DNA of 64,000 nt from the NCBI RefSeq assembly GCF_000429405.1, contig NZ_KE386899.1, positions 63,296 to 127,295 on the forward strand, written 5' to 3'. Shown piece after piece: positions 52,933 to 62,207 of this stretch. Below the pieces are notes generated by a model. The model ran no database searches. It was not told where the DNA came from and worked only from the letters and a program-made list of their open reading frames with translations. Each line of letters begins with the position of its first letter. Position 1 is the first letter of the stretch. The position numbers and the translations under genes were made by a program. This DNA comes from Algoriphagus marincola DSM 16067. Lineage in GTDB: Bacteria; Bacteroidota; Bacteroidia; Cytophagales; Cyclobacteriaceae.

Positions 52933-55380
52933 ATGAAAATCATCAAGTTTGGTGGTTCGTCCATAGCGAATCCAGATTCAATTAAACAGGTTTTTTCCAT
53001 CATTCAGGATAAACTGAAGCGACAGGAAATAGCCGTAATTTTTTCCGCATTTGGTGGAGTCACGGAGACTTTACTGACCATTGCCAAGATGGCCCGGGAA
53101 GGGGATCAGGTCTACCGGGATTTGCTTCAGACACTGGAGGAAAAGCACTTGGATATGGTCCGGCAGCTCATCGCCGTACAAAATCAGTCTACCGTCATGA
53201 CTTATGTAAAAGTCCGATTCAATGAATTGGAGGACTTGTTTCATGGTATCTATCTGATAAAAGAAAATTCCCCTCGGACGCTGGATTATGTAGTGAGTTT
53301 TGGGGAGCGGCTTTCTGCATTCATTTTATCAGAAGCATTGACTGCCAAGGGCGTGAAAAGCCGCTTTCTCGATGCACGAGAAGTGATTCGTACCAATGAT
53401 CGATTTGGGCAGGCAAGGGTTGATTTTGAAAAAACCAATGCATTGATCCGTCAGTATTTTTTGAATTATGATGGGGTAAAAGTAATTACCGGATTTATTG
53501 CGTCGACCGAAAAAGGAGAGACCACTACCTTGGGAAGGTCTGGTTCAGACTATACCGCGGCGATTTTTGCATCAGCCTTGGAAGCAGATGATTTGGAGAT
53601 TTGGACGGATGTATCCGGAGTTTTGACTTCAGATCCAAATTTGGTTTACACCGCTTTCACCATTCCTCAGTTAAGCTACAATGAGGCGATGGAGCTTTCT
53701 CATTTTGGTGCTAAAGTGATTTTTCCGGCAACCATGCAGCCGGCGATGAAGCGGAATATTCCGATTAGGATCAAAAACACTTTTGAACCTGAAAATGCGG
53801 GAACCTTGATTAATGGGGATGTGACCAATGGCCCGCTGATTAAGGGTATCAGTTCCATGTCCAATATTTCCATTGTGACTGTTCAAGGAGCTGCTTTATT
53901 GGATGGGACTGCCGGAAGTCGGGTATTTAAAGCCCTTTCTGAGGCCAAAGTCAATATCGTCCTAATCTCTCAAGCTTCATCGGAGCATAGCATCTGTCTC
54001 GCGATCAAAACCAGTGAGGCATATCTAGCCAAAGAAGTAATCGAGCAAGAATTTTTCTACGAGATCAAATCCAATGAAATGGAGGAAGTATCCCTCCTTC
54101 ATGGGTATTCGACCATTGCAGTGGTGGGAGAAAATATGAAGCAAAACCCGGGTGCTTCCGGGCGAATGTTCCGGGCTTTGGGTCGGAATAACATCAACGT
54201 GGCTGCAATTGCTCAGGGAAGTTCAGAGCTGAACATTTCGGCCGTAATTCCTCAGCCGGACTTGCAAAAGGCTCTGAACGCCCTGCATGAAGCCTTTTTC
54301 CTTTCAGAAAACAAGGTGCTTCACGTCTTTTTGGTAGGGACTGGCTTGATTGGAAAAGCCCTGATGCGAATGATCGCGATCCAGCAAGCAAAACTTCGAG
54401 AGGAAAGCGAGCTGGACATCCAAATCCACGGTTTGGCTAATAGTCGTTTTATGGCTTTTCATGAGGATGGATTTGATCTGAAGGTCGGCTATGATTTGTC
54501 CGAGAAGGATCAGAAAATGGATATGGAGAAGTTTGTCCGACAAATGGAGGAAATGAACTTTTCTAACTCTGTTTTCGTGGATTGCACGGCAAGTCAAGAA
54601 GTAGCGGATGCCTATTCTCGTGTCTTGGGGGCGAAAGTGGCCATTGTCACTCCGAACAAAAAAGCCAACTCTGGAACCATGGAGCAATACCTGGAGCTCA
54701 AGAAGCTGGCGAAGAAGCGTGGGGTGAAATTCCTCTACGAAACCAATGTTGCAGCAGGACTTCCTGTCATTAACACCTTGCAGGATTTGATGCTATCCGG
54801 GGATAAGGTGATCCGAATTGAGGCAGTTTTGAGTGGGTCAATGAATTTTATTTTTTCCGAATTGGAAAAGGGAGACCCTTTTTCCGAAGTGGTCAAATCT
54901 GCTAAAGAGAAAGGCTATACTGAGCCAGATCCTCGAGATGATCTGAGTGGGATGGATGTAGCTAGAAAAATTTTGATCCTGGGAAGAGAGGCAGAGCAAA
55001 GACTAGAATTTGAAGATATCACGGTGCAAAGTATGGTGCCGGAAGATTGTCAATCTGCTGAGTCAGTACAGGAGTTCTTCGAAAAATTGAAAGGTCATGA
55101 TAAAGGTTTCGCAGACTTACTCAAAACTGCAGAAGCTAAAGGAGAAAAACTTCGATTCATGGCTACTCTTGAAAATGGGAAGGCGAAAGTGGGGCTAAAT
55201 TCACTTCCTGCTTCGCACCCATTTAGTAACCTGAGTGGCAGTGATAATATGATTCTACTCACCACAGAGCGATATCTTGATCGGCCGATGATCATCAGAG
55301 GGCCAGGTGCCGGGGCAGATGTAACTGCCGCGGGTGTATTTGCAGATGTAATTCGAATCGGAAACTATACCCGCGAGTGA
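52933..55380 (+). CDS. thrA: bifunctional aspartate kinase / homoserine dehydrogenase
   Basis: This fusion enzyme of 815 residues catalyses the first and third steps toward threonine. The N-terminal aspartokinase has KFGGSSIANPDSIKQV and LGRSGSDYTAAIFA (about 1-290). Two ACT-type regulatory domains span about 310-450 (VNIVLISQASSEHSICLAI, NNINVAAIAQGSSELNISAVI). The homoserine dehydrogenase has a Rossmann start (VFLVGTGLIGKAL), TPNKKANSG and VAAGLPVINTLQDLM with the catalytic region (about 455-815). It is preceded by the Thr/Ile leader and shares one base with thrB. Confidence 0.97.
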   Translation: MKIIKFGGSSIANPDSIKQVFSIIQDKLKRQEIAVIFSAFGGVTETLLTIAKMAREGDQVYRDLLQTLEEKHLDMVRQLIAVQNQSTVMTYVKVRFNELEDLFHGIYLIKENSPRTLDYVVSFGERLSAFILSEALTAKGVKSRFLDAREVIRTNDRFGQARVDFEKTNALIRQYFLNYDGVKVITGFIASTEKGETTTLGRSGSDYTAAIFASALEADDLEIWTDVSGVLTSDPNLVYTAFTIPQLSYNEAMELSHFGAKVIFPATMQPAMKRNIPIRIKNTFEPENAGTLINGDVTNGPLIKGISSMSNISIVTVQGAALLDGTAGSRVFKALSEAKVNIVLISQASSEHSICLAIKTSEAYLAKEVIEQEFFYEIKSNEMEEVSLLHGYSTIAVVGENMKQNPGASGRMFRALGRNNINVAAIAQGSSELNISAVIPQPDLQKALNALHEAFFLSENKVLHVFLVGTGLIGKALMRMIAIQQAKLREESELDIQIHGLANSRFMAFHEDGFDLKVGYDLSEKDQKMDMEKFVRQMEEMNFSNSVFVDCTASQEVADAYSRVLGAKVAIVTPNKKANSGTMEQYLELKKLAKKRGVKFLYETNVAAGLPVINTLQDLMLSGDKVIRIEAVLSGSMNFIFSELEKGDPFSEVVKSAKEKGYTEPDPRDDLSGMDVARKILILGREAEQRLEFEDITVQSMVPEDCQSAESVQEFFEKLKGHDKGFADLLKTAEAKGEKLRFMATLENGKAKVGLNSLPASHPFSNLSGSDNMILLTTERYLDRPMIIRGPGAGADVTAAGVFADVIRIGNYTRE

Positions 55381-56309
55381 TGCGAACTGTCAAAGCTTTT
55401 GCGCCAGCTACTGTAGCCAATGTTTCCTGTGGCTTTGATATTCTTGGCTTTGCTATAGAAGGTATGGGAGATAGCGTGCAGCTCATAGAAAATAATAGCC
55501 AAGAGCTTAGGGTAGTTTCAATCACAGGAGACGGGGGTAGATTGCCTTTGGATGCTGCTAAAAATACCTGTTCGGTAGCCATTCAGGCTCTTTTGGATGA
55601 GTTGGGAATCCGTCTTGGATTGGATATTCATTTAGAAAAAGGGCTGCCACTCGGGTCTGGAATGGGTTCAAGTGCTGCCAGTGCCGTGGCGGCCTTGGTC
55701 GCTGTGAATGAATTCCTAGAAAACCCATTGGAGAAAAAAGATCTGCTGCCCTTTGCGATCTTAGCTGAGAAAGTTGCCTGCGGTGCTGGTCATGCAGATA
55801 ATGTCGCTCCTAGTCTATTGGGAGGATTTGTCCTGATCCGGGATTACCATCCACTCGACGTGATCAAGTTGCCAGTTCCGAAGGATTTGCAGTGTGTGCT
55901 TTTGCATCCGCATTATGAACTCCGGACAGAGGATTCCCGCTCAGTTCTTCGGGACCAAATTCCTTTAAAATATTCCACCATACAATCAGGAAATGTTGGT
56001 GGCTTGGTTTCTGGGCTTTTTCTATCCGATTATGGATTGATATCAAGGTCATTGCGGGATGTGATAGCCGAGCCCTATCGAGCAGTGTTGATCCCCGGAT
56101 TTTATGAGGTAAGAGAAGCAATCAAATCAGCTGGTTCACTCGGAATGGGTATTTCAGGTTCTGGACCAACCCTTTTTTCCCTATGTCAGGGGGAGAGTTC
56201 CATCCCCGGAATTATTTCAGCGGCTCGAAAGGTCTATGAATCTATGGGGCTCGGAGTAGATGCCTATCACTCAGCGATCAATACCCGTGGAGCTTTTGTA
56301 ATTGAATAA
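55380..56309 (+). CDS. thrB: homoserine kinase
   Basis: This GHMP-family kinase (309 residues) phosphorylates homoserine. The ATG at 55380 overlaps the thrA stop by one base (TGATG), preferred over the GTG at 55377. The N-terminal FAPATVANVSCGFDILGFA, the ATP-binding GLPLGSGMGSSAASAVAAL and the C-terminal GISGSGPTLFSLC are visible GHMP motifs. It is coupled to thrA, and thrC follows after 8 bp, so the three form one operon. Confidence 0.96.
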   Translation: MRTVKAFAPATVANVSCGFDILGFAIEGMGDSVQLIENNSQELRVVSITGDGGRLPLDAAKNTCSVAIQALLDELGIRLGLDIHLEKGLPLGSGMGSSAASAVAALVAVNEFLENPLEKKDLLPFAILAEKVACGAGHADNVAPSLLGGFVLIRDYHPLDVIKLPVPKDLQCVLLHPHYELRTEDSRSVLRDQIPLKYSTIQSGNVGGLVSGLFLSDYGLISRSLRDVIAEPYRAVLIPGFYEVREAIKSAGSLGMGISGSGPTLFSLCQGESSIPGIISAARKVYESMGLGVDAYHSAINTRGAFVIE

Positions 56310-56317
56310 ACCACAGT

Positions 56318-57616
56318 ATGAAGTATTACAGCACCAATAACCATAAGCATCAAGTTGGTCTTTCCGAGGCCGTAATCAAGGGTTTGGCACCAGATAATGG
56401 GCTGTATATGCCCGAGCGGATTCCTGTTTTGCCAAATGACCTGATCGAAAAAATGTCCGAAATGAGCTTTCGGGAAATCGGCTATGCGGTGATCGGGGCT
56501 TTGTTTTCAGAGGATTTGACCGAAAAGCAGATTCATGAGTTGGTTGATCATACACTCAGTTTTGATGCACCAATTGTGGAGGTGGAGGAAGATGTGTATA
56601 GCCTAGAGCTGTTTCATGGACCTACTTTGGCTTTCAAGGATGTAGGAGCAAGGTTTTGTTCCAAACTGATGAGTATGCTTGTCGAAGATAAAAGTAAGAC
56701 GCTTCGAGTTTTGGTTGCTACCTCAGGAGATACCGGAAGTGCTGTTGCCAATGGTTTTTTGGGCGTTCCAGGTGTGGAAGTGATTATTCTTTTTCCCAGA
56801 GGAAAAGTCAGTAAACTTCAGGAGAAGCAGTTTACCACATTGGGGCAAAATATAACCGCCTTGGAGGTGGAGGGAGTCTTTGATGACTGTCAGACCTTGG
56901 TGAAGCAGGCTTTTTTGGATAGGGAATTAAATGAAAAGCTGATGCTGACCTCGGCAAATTCCATCAATATAGCAAGGTGGATTCCGCAATCCCTGTACTA
57001 TTTCTATGCTTTTTCCCGGTTGCCTAAAATGAGTAAAAAAGTTGCATTTGCAGTTCCAAGCGGGAATTTCGGGAATATCGGAGCTGGGATTTTAGCACAA
57101 CAAATGGGCCTGCCGATAGCACAGTTTGTGGCAGCAACCAATGTAAATAAGGTAGTTCCCGAATATTTGCATGGCTCACCTTTTAAGGCCATGCCCTCCA
57201 TCCCGACTGTGTCCAATTCTATGGACGTGGGCAATCCAAGTAATTTCCCAAGGCTTCTTGCGCTATATGAAGGAGATGAGAAGCGGTTACGGGAAAACGT
57301 GAAAGGGTATTTCTACACCGATGAGCAAACGGTGGAGGGCATTCAAGCAATACAGCCAAAGGGATATATACTCGACCCTCATGGAGCAGTGGGATATTTG
57401 GGTTTGAAAGACTATATGGCCGAAAATCCAGGTTATGTGGGAGTCTTTTTGGAAACGGCCCATCCGGGTAAATTCCGGGATGTGGTGGAGGAAGCATTGG
57501 GAGAAAAATTGGTGCTACCGGAGCGATTGGCGGTTTTTCTGCAAGGAGAAAAACAGGTGATCCCGATGGGAAAAGGATTTGATGAGTTTAAGGGGTTTTT
57601 GGAGGGGTTGGATTGA
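56318..57616 (+). CDS. thrC: threonine synthase
   Basis: This PLP enzyme (432 residues) converts O-phosphohomoserine to threonine and is the last enzyme of the operon. The PLP-lysine lies in GPTLAFKDVGARF near residue 107, with the phosphate site in VATSGDTGSAVANGF. VPSGNFGNIGAG and AHPGKF are further conserved segments. The N terminus (YYSTNNHKHQVGLSEAV) is the usual one for the longer group. A strong hairpin follows the stop codon. Confidence 0.96.
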   Translation: MKYYSTNNHKHQVGLSEAVIKGLAPDNGLYMPERIPVLPNDLIEKMSEMSFREIGYAVIGALFSEDLTEKQIHELVDHTLSFDAPIVEVEEDVYSLELFHGPTLAFKDVGARFCSKLMSMLVEDKSKTLRVLVATSGDTGSAVANGFLGVPGVEVIILFPRGKVSKLQEKQFTTLGQNITALEVEGVFDDCQTLVKQAFLDRELNEKLMLTSANSINIARWIPQSLYYFYAFSRLPKMSKKVAFAVPSGNFGNIGAGILAQQMGLPIAQFVAATNVNKVVPEYLHGSPFKAMPSIPTVSNSMDVGNPSNFPRLLALYEGDEKRLRENVKGYFYTDEQTVEGIQAIQPKGYILDPHGAVGYLGLKDYMAENPGYVGVFLETAHPGKFRDVVEEALGEKLVLPERLAVFLQGEKQVIPMGKGFDEFKGFLEGLD

Positions 57617-57622
57617 TGAAAT

Positions 57623-57665
57623 AAAAAGTGATAGTATCATTTGATACCATCCTACTTTTTGTTTT
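57623..57665 (+). terminator. intrinsic terminator of the thr operon
   Basis: An inner stem GTATC/GATAC and an outer AAAAAGT/ACTTTTT pairing form a long imperfect hairpin, followed by GTTTTG. It stands 6 bp after the thrC stop codon. Confidence 0.65.
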
Positions 57666-57725
57666 GCATTTCGAAAACCAATATCCTTCACTATTTTCAA
57701 CCTCTATTTCAAACCTAATCTAACC

Positions 57726-58808
57726 ATGCGTCAATCAATCCCTTACCTTAGTTTGCTGGTCATTGCAGGAATCGCCTGTTCCCAGCCTCAAGAAACTACT
57801 CAGACAGTCGAGGCCGATTCCACCGCTTCTGAATTCGCTCATCCCCCACTTGTTGAACACATCTACACCGCCGATCCCTCAGCCCATGTTTTTGAAGGTA
57901 AAATCTTCATTTATCCATCGCACGATATTGAAACCGATGTAGCTCAAGATGACATGGGTTCGCATTTTGACATGAAGGATTACCATGTGTTTTCTATGGA
58001 AAGTCCGGGAGGACCAGTCACCGACCATGGAGTTGCGCTCAAACTCGAGGATGTGCCTTGGGCAGGCCGTCAGCTATGGGCACCGGATGCAGCAGAGAAA
58101 GATGGGAAGTATTACCTCTACTTCCCTGCCAAGGACAAGCAGGATATTTTCAAAATTGGGGTAGCGATCTCAGACCGGCCAGAAGGGCCCTTTCAAGCGG
58201 AACCTGAGCCTATTGCCGGGACTTTCAGCATGGATCCCTCAGCTTTCCAGGATGGCGATGATTACTATCTTCTCTGGGGAGGAATCTGGGGCGGTCAGCT
58301 TCAATGGTATGAAGATCAAAAGCTGGTAGAAGGACGAAAAGGTCCAACAGATGGTATTCCAGCACCAGACGAAAAAGCCTTAATGCCATACATTGCCAAG
58401 CTTTCTGAGTCGATGACTGAAATCGATGAGACGCCAAAGGAAGTTTTGATTTTGGATGAAAATGGTGAGCCAATCAAAGCAGGAGACAATGATCGGAGGT
58501 TCTTTGAAGCAGCCTGGATGCATCAATACGAAGGAAAATACTATCTGTCCTATTCTACCGGTGACACCCATTTTATCGCTTATGCAACTGGAGACAGCCC
58601 TTATGGTCCTTTTACTTACCAGGGAAATGTCTTAGAACCAGTTCAGGGCTGGACCAATCACCATTCGATTGTAGAGTTTGAGGGCAAATGGTATCTTTTT
58701 TACCATGATACTGAGCTATCAGGAGAGACTCCACTTCGGAATATCAAAATGGCTGAGCTAACTCACCTACCTGATGGAAAAATTCAGACTATCAATCCCA
58801 TGAAGTAA
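57726..58808 (+). CDS. glycoside hydrolase family 43 lipoprotein
   Basis: This 360-residue five-bladed beta-propeller hydrolase has a lipobox (VIAGIACSQ, Cys about residue 18) and an acidic spacer. GH43 hallmark positions are visible: the general-base Asp in TADPSAHVFEGKIFIYPSHD, a middle Asp in FSMDPSAFQDGDDYYL, and the acid Glu in FFEAAWMHQYEGKYYLSYST. It probably removes arabinose or xylose from plant-type glycans in the periplasm or at the cell surface. No SusCD pair is nearby, so it is not a classical polysaccharide locus. A bidirectional hairpin ends it. Confidence 0.87.
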   Translation: MRQSIPYLSLLVIAGIACSQPQETTQTVEADSTASEFAHPPLVEHIYTADPSAHVFEGKIFIYPSHDIETDVAQDDMGSHFDMKDYHVFSMESPGGPVTDHGVALKLEDVPWAGRQLWAPDAAEKDGKYYLYFPAKDKQDIFKIGVAISDRPEGPFQAEPEPIAGTFSMDPSAFQDGDDYYLLWGGIWGGQLQWYEDQKLVEGRKGPTDGIPAPDEKALMPYIAKLSESMTEIDETPKEVLILDENGEPIKAGDNDRRFFEAAWMHQYEGKYYLSYSTGDTHFIAYATGDSPYGPFTYQGNVLEPVQGWTNHHSIVEFEGKWYLFYHDTELSGETPLRNIKMAELTHLPDGKIQTINPMK

Positions 58809-58811
58809 TGC

Positions 58812-58834
58812 AAAAGCCGGATTCTGTCCGGCTT
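58812..58834. terminator. bidirectional terminator between GH43 and polyprenyl synthetase genes
   Basis: AAGCCGGA pairs perfectly with TCCGGCTT around a 5-nt loop. The right arm overlaps the stop codon of the minus-strand gene. T residues follow on both strands. Confidence 0.75.
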
Positions 58835-59807
58835 ATTTCTTACGTTCGATGGTGTAACTGACGAGGTCTTTGAGGGATGTCTTAAATTCGGAATCAGGAA
58901 AGTCCTTTAGGATATCCAAAGCTTCTTGATAGAAGTCATTCATCTTCCCTTTGGCATATTCCAGTCCACCGCTTTTCTTCACAAAGTCAATTACCTGAGC
59001 TACAGCTTTCTTATCTTCTGATTTGTTTTTGATCAGGGAGATAATTCTTCTTTTTTCTAACCAGTCTGCATTTCTAAGAGCATAGATCAGAGGAAGGGTC
59101 ATCTTTTTCTCTTTGATATCAATCCCTACGGGTTTACCGATTTCATCCTCCCCGTAGTCGAAAAGATCATCTTTGATCTGGAAAGCCATCCCGACTTTTT
59201 CTCCGAAATCACGCATTTTGCTTACGTTCTCCAAGTCCGCTCCCACACTTGATGCGCCAACTGCACAGCAAGAGGCGATGAGACTGGCTGTTTTTTGTCG
59301 GATAATCTCGTAATAAACATCTTCGTCTACATCCAGTTTTCGGGCTTTATAACTTTGCAGAAGTTCACCTTCTGACATTTCCCTTACGGCATTGGAGACG
59401 ATCTGCAAGAGATTAAAGTCTCCATTGTCCACGGAAAGGAGTAACCCCCTCGACAGAAGGTAATCCCCTACCAAAACGGCGATTTTGTTCTTCCAGAGTG
59501 CATTTACAGAAAAAAATCCCCGGCGGTAGTTCGCATCATCCACTACGTCATCATGAACTAGGGTAGCTGTATGAAGGAGTTCGATAAGCGCAGCTCCTCT
59601 GTGGGTAGAGTCGTTGATCTGTCCACAGACACCAGCTGTCAAAAACACAAACATGGGACGCATCTGCTTACCCTTGCGCTTGACAATGTAATTGGTGATG
59701 TGGTCAAGGAGCTTGACTTTGCTCTTCATAAAATCCCTAAACTTCTGCTCGAATTCAATCATTTCGGCAGCAATTGGGACTTGGATTTGTTTGAGGTCAG
59801 GTTTCAT
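58833..59807 (-). CDS. polyprenyl diphosphate synthase (trans-prenyltransferase)
   Basis: This 324-residue chain-elongating prenyltransferase condenses isopentenyl diphosphate units, most likely for the side chain of menaquinone. The two Asp-rich motifs are present: LVHDDVVDDANYRRG near residue 90 and FQIKDDLFDYGED near residue 213. The residues before the first motif do not include bulky aromatics at the chain-length position, which fits a long product. Chain length is not certain. It is divergent from the DUF4199 gene. Confidence 0.92.
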   Translation of the reverse strand: MKPDLKQIQVPIAAEMIEFEQKFRDFMKSKVKLLDHITNYIVKRKGKQMRPMFVFLTAGVCGQINDSTHRGAALIELLHTATLVHDDVVDDANYRRGFFSVNALWKNKIAVLVGDYLLSRGLLLSVDNGDFNLLQIVSNAVREMSEGELLQSYKARKLDVDEDVYYEIIRQKTASLIASCCAVGASSVGADLENVSKMRDFGEKVGMAFQIKDDLFDYGEDEIGKPVGIDIKEKKMTLPLIYALRNADWLEKRRIISLIKNKSEDKKAVAQVIDFVKKSGGLEYAKGKMNDFYQEALDILKDFPDSEFKTSLKDLVSYTIERKK

Positions 59808-59949
59808 CAGGAATGCGAGCGTAAAAATAGCATGCTTTGGGTGCAGTGCAAGAAATCTTTTGGCTTTACTGACAAACGGTCTACATCCCGAAACGTTTAT
59901 GGATTTTCTGTATTTTGTATTTTATTGATTTATCATAATCCCCACTACG

Positions 59950-60453
59950 ATGAAAAAGCTAAGTATTGAAATTAAATGGGCACTAATTTTTGTGGCTATG
60001 ATGCTGATTTGGATGGTCTTTGAGAAATCCATGGGTTGGCACGATGAGAAGATTGCCGATCATGCCACTTATACCAATTTGGTAGCTATCCCTTCGATTC
60101 TGATTTATGTGTTGGCTCTTCGGGACAAAAAGAAGAATTTCTATGGAGGACATTTGAGTTTCAAACAAGGCTTCGTATCGGGGATGATCATTACCTTGAT
60201 TGTGGCCTTGCTTACTCCATTGAGTCAGTATATCACCTCTACTTACATTACTCCCTACTATTTTTCCAATGTGATCGAATATTCAGTAAGCACTGGTATC
60301 ATGGAGAGAAGCGCTGCAGAGGAGTTTTTCAATTTGAAAAGTTATATCATCCAAGCCAATATAGGAGCCTTCATTATGGGTTTGATTACCTCCTTGGTCG
60401 TAGCTTTTTTGGTGAAATCAAAAAAAGGTACACCTATGCCCTCTGCCAGCTAA
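59950..60453 (+). CDS. DUF4199 membrane protein
   Basis: This 167-residue inner-membrane protein of the DUF4199 family is mostly found in Bacteroidota. It has four hydrophobic helices (KWALIFVAMMLIWMVF, LVAIPSILIYVLAL, GFVSGMIITLIVALL, IGAFIMGLITSLVVAFLV) and the family segment GGHLSFKQGFVSGM. Its function is unknown. It is divergent from the polyprenyl synthase gene and separated from the acyltransferase gene by 56 bp with a promoter box. Confidence 0.88.
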   Translation: MKKLSIEIKWALIFVAMMLIWMVFEKSMGWHDEKIADHATYTNLVAIPSILIYVLALRDKKKNFYGGHLSFKQGFVSGMIITLIVALLTPLSQYITSTYITPYYFSNVIEYSVSTGIMERSAAEEFFNLKSYIIQANIGAFIMGLITSLVVAFLVKSKKGTPMPSAS

Positions 60454-60479
60454 TCCTAATCTGACTAATTCTATTTATG

Positions 60480-60487
60480 TATCTTTG
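60480..60487 (+). promoter_or_regulatory. candidate -7 box of the acyltransferase-gpsA operon
   Basis: TATCTTTG fully matches TAnnTTTG, 22 bp before the TTG start of the acyltransferase. No TTTG lies at the -33 distance. Confidence 0.45.
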
Positions 60488-60509
60488 ATTTTTCTAATCA
60501 ATCTGCCCC

Positions 60510-62207
60510 TTGGAGGAAAAATATATCAAGCACAAATACGATCCCATCCTTCCTAGTAAGGATGAGTGGCCCGTTGTCAAATTGGCGCGTGAGCGAAAGG
60601 AATTTGTCAAAAAAGTATCTGAAAATGCTCAAGGTCGGATATTGAAGCTTACTTCCAATAATATGGAAATATTGAAGGAAGAGCTGGAAACTACCCGCTA
60701 TAGAGAGAAGCTTCGAATAAAGCAAAATCCATGGGTGGTGGACCCAGATGATGAGGGAGCCTTTTGGGGAAAAGTCAAAGAGTCTCTTCTTCATGCGAGT
60801 TCGGAGACAAGCCTTTCCAAAAAGCAAAGGGAAGCGATTTATAAGGAAATATTAGAATCCATTACTTCCCGGTATTCAGAGGAAATTGCCAGCAATTTTA
60901 AGCATCAGCATTACAAGTTTATTCGGAGCGTGGTCACCTTTGGATTTGCACGCTTGCTCAATGCGGCCCGGGTAAAAGGATTTCGATCCATTTTTTCCAA
61001 TCAGTACACCCTACAGGATAAGATACAAATCACTGGGGAAACCGATCAACTCAGAGATTTGGCTACAAAAGGCACCATTGTGATGGTTCCTACTCACTTT
61101 TCCAATCTGGATAGTATTCTTATTGGGTGGATTATTTCAGTGCTAGGATTACCTCCATTTATCTATGGCGCTGGATTGAATCTCTTCAATATTTCCATTT
61201 TTGCCTACTTTATGAATGCGCTTGGAGCATATAAAGTAGATCGTCGAAAAAAGAATTTGGTCTACTTGGAGACCTTAAAAACCTATTCCAAAGAGGCTAT
61301 TCAGTTCGGGTGTCATTCGCTCTTTTTCCCTGGAGGCACACGTAGCCGAAGCGGTATGATTGAGAGCAAACTCAAATTGGGCTTACTTAGCACAGCTATT
61401 GAAGCCCAGCGAAATAATTATCAGGAGGGCATCACCGGGATTTCAGGTAAAATCTTCGTGGTACCCGTCACGATCAACTATCACTTTGTCTTGGAGGCGC
61501 CTAGTCTAATACGAGATCACTTAAGTATCACCGGGCAGGAGCGCTATTACAAAGAGAATGATGAGTTCTCTACTTCTTACAAAATCTCGAAGTTCCTCGT
61601 CAAGTTTTTTACCAAGGGTTCAGATATTTCGGTTTCGGTAGGGAGAGCAATGGATGTTCTGGGAAATTATGTCAACGAAAAGGGGGAGAGCTTGGATCAG
61701 CATGGAAGAGTGATTGATACCAGTCATTATTTCAGGTCCGGAGGAAAGGTGACTGTGGATTCTCAGCGAGAGGAAGAATACACCCACATGCTCGGAAGGA
61801 GAATTGTAGAGGAGTTTCACCGGATCAATCGGGTGTTTAGCTCACATTTGGTAGCCTTTACAGCATTCGAACTCATCAAAGCCAAAAACTCCAAATTGGA
61901 TCTATTTGACTTGATTAGATTGCCAGAAGAGGAAATTTTTATTGAATATGAGGAATTCAAGGATGCTTGTCAGCGAGTGTATGATCAGATTCTAATTCTT
62001 CGTGATCAGGGATTGATCAAAATTGCTCCACACATGAAGCGAAGTCTAGAGGAAATTATCGCTCATGGACTCGATAACGTGGGGATGTATCATGCCAAGC
62101 GGCCTTTGATCCGAAATAAAAAAGGTCAAATAGTGACCGAGGACATGAGTTTACTTTATTTCTATCACAATAGACTACACGGCTATGAGCTCGAGAACCT
62201 TTTCTGA
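60510..62207 (+). CDS. PlsB-like glycerol-3-phosphate acyltransferase
   Basis: This 565-residue membrane-associated acyltransferase starts at TTG (60510); the next in-frame ATG is far inside, and MEEKYIKHKYDPILPS looks like a natural N terminus. Block I is THFSNLDS (HX4D catalytic motif) near residue 195, block II is GAYKVDRRKK, and block III is FFPGGTRSRSG, close to the PlsB pattern. A long helical C-terminal part follows. Because gpsA overlaps its end by 23 bp, I infer that it acylates glycerol-3-phosphate; lyso-PA is the alternative acceptor. Confidence 0.83.
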   Translation: MEEKYIKHKYDPILPSKDEWPVVKLARERKEFVKKVSENAQGRILKLTSNNMEILKEELETTRYREKLRIKQNPWVVDPDDEGAFWGKVKESLLHASSETSLSKKQREAIYKEILESITSRYSEEIASNFKHQHYKFIRSVVTFGFARLLNAARVKGFRSIFSNQYTLQDKIQITGETDQLRDLATKGTIVMVPTHFSNLDSILIGWIISVLGLPPFIYGAGLNLFNISIFAYFMNALGAYKVDRRKKNLVYLETLKTYSKEAIQFGCHSLFFPGGTRSRSGMIESKLKLGLLSTAIEAQRNNYQEGITGISGKIFVVPVTINYHFVLEAPSLIRDHLSITGQERYYKENDEFSTSYKISKFLVKFFTKGSDISVSVGRAMDVLGNYVNEKGESLDQHGRVIDTSHYFRSGGKVTVDSQREEEYTHMLGRRIVEEFHRINRVFSSHLVAFTAFELIKAKNSKLDLFDLIRLPEEEIFIEYEEFKDACQRVYDQILILRDQGLIKIAPHMKRSLEEIIAHGLDNVGMYHAKRPLIRNKKGQIVTEDMSLLYFYHNRLHGYELENLF

